From an uncultured Alphaproteobacteria bacterium (GTDB lineage: Bacteria > Pseudomonadota > Alphaproteobacteria > Rhizobiales > Hyphomicrobiaceae), in the NCBI GenBank assembly GCA_937950105.1, contig CALFEM010000468.1, positions 1 to 10,265 of the forward strand: 10,265 nucleotides of DNA, read 5' to 3'. Shown here in pieces: positions 6,655 to 10,265 of the stretch. Position 1 is the stretch's first letter. Each line of letters opens with the position of its first letter. A program made the translations under genes and the position numbers. The notes under the pieces are model-generated. The model was not told the DNA's origin. It worked only from the letters and a program-made list of their open reading frames with translations, and did not search any database.

Positions 6655-7647
6655 ATGACGATGCGGCGATCCGCCGGCAAGATGCACATGGGCCGCGCGC
6701 TCTGGTACGCGAAACCGGGCGTCGTGGAGCTGCGCACCGCCCCCTTGCCGCCGCCCCGCCCGGGGGAGGCGCGCGTGCGCACGCTCTACTCGGGCATCAG
6801 CCGCGGCACCGAGCGCCTCGTCTTCTCGGGCACGGTTCCGCAATCCGAGTGGGAGCGCATGCGCGCGCCGCTGCAGGAAGGCGCGTTTCCATTCCCGGTC
6901 AAATACGGCTATTGCGCGGCCGGCGTCGTGGAGGATGGCCCCGAAGCCCTCGTCGGCCGCAACGTATTCTGCCTGCACCCGCACCAGGACACCTTCATAG
7001 CACCTGCGGACATGCTGGTGCCGCTGCCCGAGGGCGTCTCGCCCCGCCGCGCCACACTCGCCGCCAACATGGAAACCGCACTCAACGCGCACTGGGACGC
7101 CGGCACCGGACCGGGCGACCATATCGTCGTGGTCGGCGCCGGCATCGTCGGCCTGCTGGCGGCGGCCATCGCCTCCCGCCTGCCGGGCGCCACCGTCACC
7201 GTGGTCGACATCGCCGAAGACCGCCGCACGCTGGTCGAGACCACTGGCGCGCGCTTCGCGCTCCCCGATGCGGCGCCGGTCGATGCCGACATCGTCTTCC
7301 ATACGTCGGCCTCGGCGGCAGGATTGCAGACCGCGATCCGCTGCGCCGGCATGGAAGCGACCGTGGTCGAGCTGTCGTGGTACGGCGACAAGCCGGTAGC
7401 CGTCAGCCTCGGCGACGTGTTCCATTCGCGCCGCATCAAGCTGATCTCGTCGCAGGTCGGGCAGGTGTCGCCGTCGCGGCGCTCGCGCTGGAGCTACCGG
7501 CGGCGCATGGAAGCGGCGCTGGCGATGCTCACCGACCCCGCCCTCGAAGCGTTCGTCTCCGAGGAGGTCGCATTCGGCGATCTTCCGAAGCGCATGCCCG
7601 AACTGCTGACGGGCACGAGCGGACTCGCCCCGGTGGTCAGGTATTGA
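6655..7647 (+). CDS. Medium-chain dehydrogenase/reductase (zinc-type alcohol dehydrogenase-like)
   Basis: 330 residues with the two-domain MDR layout: a GroES-like N-terminal domain (~13-125) and a Rossmann domain with VVVGAGIVGLL (GxGxxG at 161-166). D185 at the end of the second strand suggests NAD over NADP. Where classical zinc alcohol dehydrogenases have the zinc cysteine (CGICGTD), this protein has SGISRGTE (46-53), as I recall for BchC-like and related groups. No four-cysteine structural zinc loop is visible either. It is therefore probably not a typical zinc alcohol dehydrogenase; the substrate is unknown. Start choice: ATG 6655 has GGGG 6 nt upstream; in-frame ATGs at 6661, 6682 and 6688 are alternatives. 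It is divergent from opgH across 75 bp, where I see no convincing promoter. Confidence 0.85.
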   Translation: MTMRRSAGKMHMGRALWYAKPGVVELRTAPLPPPRPGEARVRTLYSGISRGTERLVFSGTVPQSEWERMRAPLQEGAFPFPVKYGYCAAGVVEDGPEALVGRNVFCLHPHQDTFIAPADMLVPLPEGVSPRRATLAANMETALNAHWDAGTGPGDHIVVVGAGIVGLLAAAIASRLPGATVTVVDIAEDRRTLVETTGARFALPDAAPVDADIVFHTSASAAGLQTAIRCAGMEATVVELSWYGDKPVAVSLGDVFHSRRIKLISSQVGQVSPSRRSRWSYRRRMEAALAMLTDPALEAFVSEEVAFGDLPKRMPELLTGTSGLAPVVRY

Positions 7648-7650
7648 AGA

Positions 7651-7685
7651 AATAGAGGCACGCCCTCCGCCATGGAAGGCGTGCC
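7651..7685 (-). terminator. Intrinsic terminator downstream of the pirin gene
   Basis: GGCACGCC (7657-7664) pairs perfectly with GGCGTGCC (7678-7685). After one mismatch, three more pairs close a 5-nt loop. On the minus strand the stem is followed by TCTATTTCTT, a U-rich tail, so it should end transcription from the pirin gene. It lies 9 nt past the dehydrogenase stop and could also act as a weaker terminator for that gene. Confidence 0.75.
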
Positions 7686-7713
7686 CCGCTGTCGTTGTCG
7701 TGGCCGTACGGGT

Positions 7714-8586
7714 TCACTGCGCGCCGGCGATGGCGCCGAACTTGCCGTTCTGGAAGTCCAGCATCGCCTGCTTGATCTCGCCGACGCTGTTCATCACGAA
7801 CGGCCCGTGCGCGACCACCGGCTCCTCGATCGGTTCGCCCGAGAGGACCAGCAGCTTCGCAGCGCCCGCCGCCTCGACGGTGAACGCGCCGCCGTCAGAA
7901 CCGAGTGTCGCCACCTCGGCCGCGCGGACGATACGCTCGCCGTTGATCTCGACCGTGCCGTCGAGCACGACGACGACGACATTGCGCCCCTCCGGCAATT
8001 CGAACGATGCCGTCTTGCCGCCGGCGAGCCGCACGTCCCACACGTCGATCGGCGTGAAGGTGCGGGCCGGTCCTCGAGCGCCGCCGTACTCACCCGCGAT
8101 CACGCGCAAGCGCCCGGCGCCGTCCGCCAGATCGACCTCGGGAATGTCGGCCCCGAGGAGGGTCTGGTATCCCGGCGCCGCCGACTTGTCCTTCTTCGGC
8201 AGGTTGACCCACAGCTGCACCATCTCCAGCGTGCCGCCCTTCGCGGTGAAATCGCGCGAGTGAAACTCCTCGTGCAGGATGCCCGAGGCAGCCGTCATCC
8301 ACTGCACGTCACCCGCGCCGATGCGCCCGCCGGCGCCCGTCGAGTCGCGGTGCTCCAGTTCGCCCTGGTAGACGATCGTCACCGTCTCGAAGCCACGGTG
8401 CGGGTGCTGGCCGACACCGCGCGGACGCGATGCCGGACCGAACTCCTGCGGACCGGCATAGTCGAGCAGCAGGAACGGGCTGACCGTTTCGGGGGCGTCA
8501 TGCGGATTGATGAGCGAGCGGACCGGGAAGCCGTCTCCGACCCAATGGCCACGCGGCGCAGTCGAGACCTTGATGATGTTTCTCAT
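7714..8586 (-). CDS. Pirin family protein (bicupin, metal-binding)
   Basis: 290 residues, the normal length for bacterial pirins. The N-terminal cupin carries all four metal ligands: H61 and H63 in GQHPHRGFETVT, and H105 and E107 in SGILHEEFH. The second cupin spans about 165-280. Family members bind iron; some act as quercetin 2,3-dioxygenases and others as redox-sensing regulators, so the specific role is open. The ATG at 8586 has GGAG 7 nt upstream. In-frame ATGs further upstream exist, but the sequence there is AT-rich, non-protein-like and holds promoter-like elements. It is a single-gene unit, closed by the hairpin at 7657-7685 and preceded by a 155-bp gap to the DUF459 gene. Confidence 0.92.
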   Translation of the reverse strand: MRNIIKVSTAPRGHWVGDGFPVRSLINPHDAPETVSPFLLLDYAGPQEFGPASRPRGVGQHPHRGFETVTIVYQGELEHRDSTGAGGRIGAGDVQWMTAASGILHEEFHSRDFTAKGGTLEMVQLWVNLPKKDKSAAPGYQTLLGADIPEVDLADGAGRLRVIAGEYGGARGPARTFTPIDVWDVRLAGGKTASFELPEGRNVVVVVLDGTVEINGERIVRAAEVATLGSDGGAFTVEAAGAAKLLVLSGEPIEEPVVAHGPFVMNSVGEIKQAMLDFQNGKFGAIAGAQ

Positions 8587-8632
8587 GGCGGATCTCCGAG
8601 GCGAAAGCACAATCGCGTTCGCGTTGCCCGCC

Positions 8633-8661
8633 AATCTGGACATCGCCGAATGAATTTTCAA
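8633..8661 (-). promoter_or_regulatory. Candidate promoter of the pirin gene
   Basis: Read on the minus strand, TTGAAA (8656-8661, 5/6 to the -35 consensus) is followed after 17 nt by CAGATT (8633-8638, 3/6 to the -10). This would place the transcript start about 40 nt before the pirin ATG. The -35 overlaps the inverted repeat at 8652-8676. Confidence 0.4.
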
Positions 8662-8676
8662 TAGTCTGAAGTATTC
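8652..8676. promoter_or_regulatory. AT-rich imperfect inverted repeat, possible operator
   Basis: GAATTTTCA-N6-TGAAGTATTC is an inverted repeat with one unmatched base, in one of the few AT-rich patches of the window. It overlaps the candidate -35 box of the pirin gene, where a repressor or redox regulator would be expected to bind. No regulator gene is adjacent. Confidence 0.35.
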
Positions 8677-8741
8677 GACAGACGTGATCTCGCAGTAACA
8701 CACAACAAGCGTCGGCGTCAGATCTGAATGACTTGATTCTT

Positions 8742-10193
8742 CTATTGGCGACGGCGCGGTCGCTTCTCCGGCGGCACCACTGAACCGGTCGCGACGGGAG
8801 CGGCACCCGCCTCCCGGGCATCGCCATCCGCGTCATCGGCGGCGGCCCGCTTCGGCTCCGGCGCTGGCGTCGGGCGCGGCCAGGCCGCATCATCAGCCCG
8901 CCCTGCGCGCGGTGCTATCCGCTCGCCCTTGACCAGCACACGGAAGTACGGCGTCTGTGTCGGCGCCACCTTGCGGCGCGCCCCTCCCCCTCCGCCGGGA
9001 TCGGCGGACGGCGTGATCGAACTCATCACCGTCAGCCCGCCGGGGATCTGATCGACGACGGAATCGCCCATCTGCGAGGCCTTGTCGCGGCTCTCGCGCT
9101 TGGTCACCAGCGCCAGCACGGCGGCGGGAATCGCCGGCCGCACGATTTCTACATTGAAACTTTCCTCGCGCCCGTCGGCACCGGCGACCTTTATGGCGAC
9201 GCGAGCGTTGTCGGCCCGCTGCTCACCCTCGACCGGCGCCCCCGGAGCAATGGCGACGGCGCCACCCGGCCGGCCGCTTTCATCGGTGGACGGCGCCGCC
9301 GTGATCGGCTTCTGCCGTGCGCCCGGGTTGATGCGCGACTGCTCCTCCTCGCTGCCGGCAAGCGGCACCGAGCGCTCGTTCTTCGCCTGCGCCAGATCGC
9401 GCTTCACCTCCCGCTCGACGAAGTGGGCGAGCTTGGCGTAGCCGGCTTCGGTCATGAGGATGCCGTCGCGCTCGCGCAGGCGGACCGGCGTGCCGGTAAG
9501 GTCGGGGCCATACGGACTGAACTCGCCGTTCTCGTCGGCAAAACCGGCGTAAACGTCGATGAACTTGATGCCGCTGAGATAGGCGCGTTCGCGCATCACG
9601 TCGTTGAGCGCCTGCGCCGCATCGTTGACCTCTGGCCGCCGCATGATCGGCAGACCGACCCAGTAGACGGCGGCACCGTTCGACTTGAAGGTGCGCATGA
9701 CCTCGCCGATGCGCTTGCCATAGAGGTCGCGCCACTCGCGCGAGCCGACCGGCAGGCGCCCGTTGGGGCCGCGCAAGGACCAGCGATCCTGCGTGCCGAG
9801 CAGCACAACGACGACGTTCTTCTTTTCGGTGACGAGGCCCTGCGTCACCTGCTTCACTTCGTCGGCGTGATCGGGCCGGGAAATGCCGGAAAGCCAGCGC
9901 ATCTTGCGGTCGATCTCGAGGCGGGGATCGGAGCCGAGCCCCTGTACGAGCGCGTCCTGCAGGCCCTCGGCGAGGCTGTCGCCAACCACCTGCAGCCGGT
10001 ACACCTCGCCGCCCGGGAACGGCGTCAGATAGGAGGAACTGGCATCGTCGAACGGTTGCGCAACGGCGGCGGCCGGCGCCAGCGCAAGCCCGGCCAACGC
10101 GAGCGCGAGCAGCAGCACCAGCGCCGCGAGTACGGGACGGCGGCGGGTCATGCAGGCAAGGCGTCTGGCGTCGTCGTTGCGGCTCATCGGCAT
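8742..10193 (-). CDS. Exported DUF459/SGNH-hydrolase-fold protein
   Basis: 483 residues from the ATG at 10193. A Sec signal peptide runs from MTRRRPVLAAL (residue 15) through a Leu/Ala core to a likely cut after AVA at 45, so ATG 10187 or 10151 are equally possible starts; none has a clear ribosome-binding site. Residues ~64-265 form a DUF459/SGNH domain: block I VVGDSLAEG with S73, glycine G103 (WLSGISRPD), and block III LLGTQDRW (133-138). The last block reads RERDGILMT (240-248), where related proteins have DGIHFT; the catalytic His position is L246, and the usual Asn of GxND is Q135. The C-terminal ~200 residues are Pro/Ala-rich, charged and probably disordered. SGNH proteins of this type may act on cell-wall or glycan acyl groups, but this copy may be catalytically altered. 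Confidence 0.85.
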   Translation of the reverse strand: MPMSRNDDARRLACMTRRRPVLAALVLLLALALAGLALAPAAAVAQPFDDASSSYLTPFPGGEVYRLQVVGDSLAEGLQDALVQGLGSDPRLEIDRKMRWLSGISRPDHADEVKQVTQGLVTEKKNVVVVLLGTQDRWSLRGPNGRLPVGSREWRDLYGKRIGEVMRTFKSNGAAVYWVGLPIMRRPEVNDAAQALNDVMRERAYLSGIKFIDVYAGFADENGEFSPYGPDLTGTPVRLRERDGILMTEAGYAKLAHFVEREVKRDLAQAKNERSVPLAGSEEEQSRINPGARQKPITAAPSTDESGRPGGAVAIAPGAPVEGEQRADNARVAIKVAGADGREESFNVEIVRPAIPAAVLALVTKRESRDKASQMGDSVVDQIPGGLTVMSSITPSADPGGGGGARRKVAPTQTPYFRVLVKGERIAPRAGRADDAAWPRPTPAPEPKRAAADDADGDAREAGAAPVATGSVVPPEKRPRRRQ

Positions 10194-10232
10194 CGGGGCG
10201 AATCGTCGATTGTGCGCGGTTCCTGTCGCTGG

Positions 10233-10238
10233 CTTATA
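10233..10238 (-). promoter_or_regulatory. Candidate -10 element of the DUF459 gene
   Basis: TATAAG on the minus strand (5/6 to TATAAT). The region 16-17 nt upstream has no good -35 (TTCGTG). Transcription would start near 10226, about 33 nt before the ATG at 10193, which argues against the further-upstream TTG at 10244 as start. Confidence 0.4.
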
Positions 10239-10265
10239 TCGCAAAGTGCGGCCGCACGAACCGGC

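Noticed and set aside
6580..7425. Upstream extension of the opgH frame across the dehydrogenase
   Set aside because: This is antisense to the dehydrogenase and compositionally unlike OpgH. The protein-like sequence begins at MNETLP or the second Met.
8718..8727. 10-nt palindrome TCAGATCTGA downstream of the DUF459 gene
   Set aside because: Short, no T-tract and no promoter nearby; could be chance.
10194..10244. TTG start at 10244 for the DUF459 protein
   Set aside because: It lies upstream of the best -10 element, is a TTG, and adds a non-hydrophobic extension before the signal peptide.

Overview
The window is a densely packed, GC-rich bacterial chromosome segment. Strong G/C bias at third codon positions, together with the gene families (a FHA-linked class III cyclase, a HAD-IIA hydrolase of the TIGR01459 type, OpgH, a DUF459 SGNH protein and a pirin), points to an alphaproteobacterium, most likely of the order Hyphomicrobiales. 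I cannot name the genus. I see no rRNA, tRNA, CRISPR array, transposase or phage gene.

Layout, left to right. (a) 82-255 (+): a small protein with one C-terminal membrane segment. (b) 322-1200 (-): a cytosolic FHA-domain nucleotidyl cyclase, divergent from (c) 1390-2259 (+): a HAD-superfamily IIA hydrolase. Promoter-like sequences for both lie in the 189 bp between them. (d) A run of five minus-strand genes, transcribed leftward from 6579 to 2340: opgH (osmoregulated periplasmic glucan synthase), a DUF433/DUF5615 toxin-antitoxin pair, a FkbM-type methyltransferase, and a secreted protein I do not recognise. The last four are joined by a 4-nt overlap, a 6-nt gap and an overlap of about 17 nt, so they are probably translationally coupled. 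(e) 6655-7647 (+): a medium-chain dehydrogenase lacking the classical zinc cysteine, divergent from opgH. (f) 7714-8586 (-): a pirin with all four metal ligands, followed by a good intrinsic terminator. (g) 8742-10193 (-): an exported DUF459/SGNH protein with two of its usual catalytic positions substituted.

The shared theme is the cell envelope: periplasmic glucan, a methyltransferase often involved in glycan or lipid decoration, and several exported proteins, alongside a signalling cyclase. I do not see a clear new defence or biosynthetic system. The best leads are the toxin-antitoxin pair spliced tightly into an envelope operon beside an unknown secreted protein, and two enzyme folds (cyclase and SGNH hydrolase) in which canonical catalytic residues are replaced.
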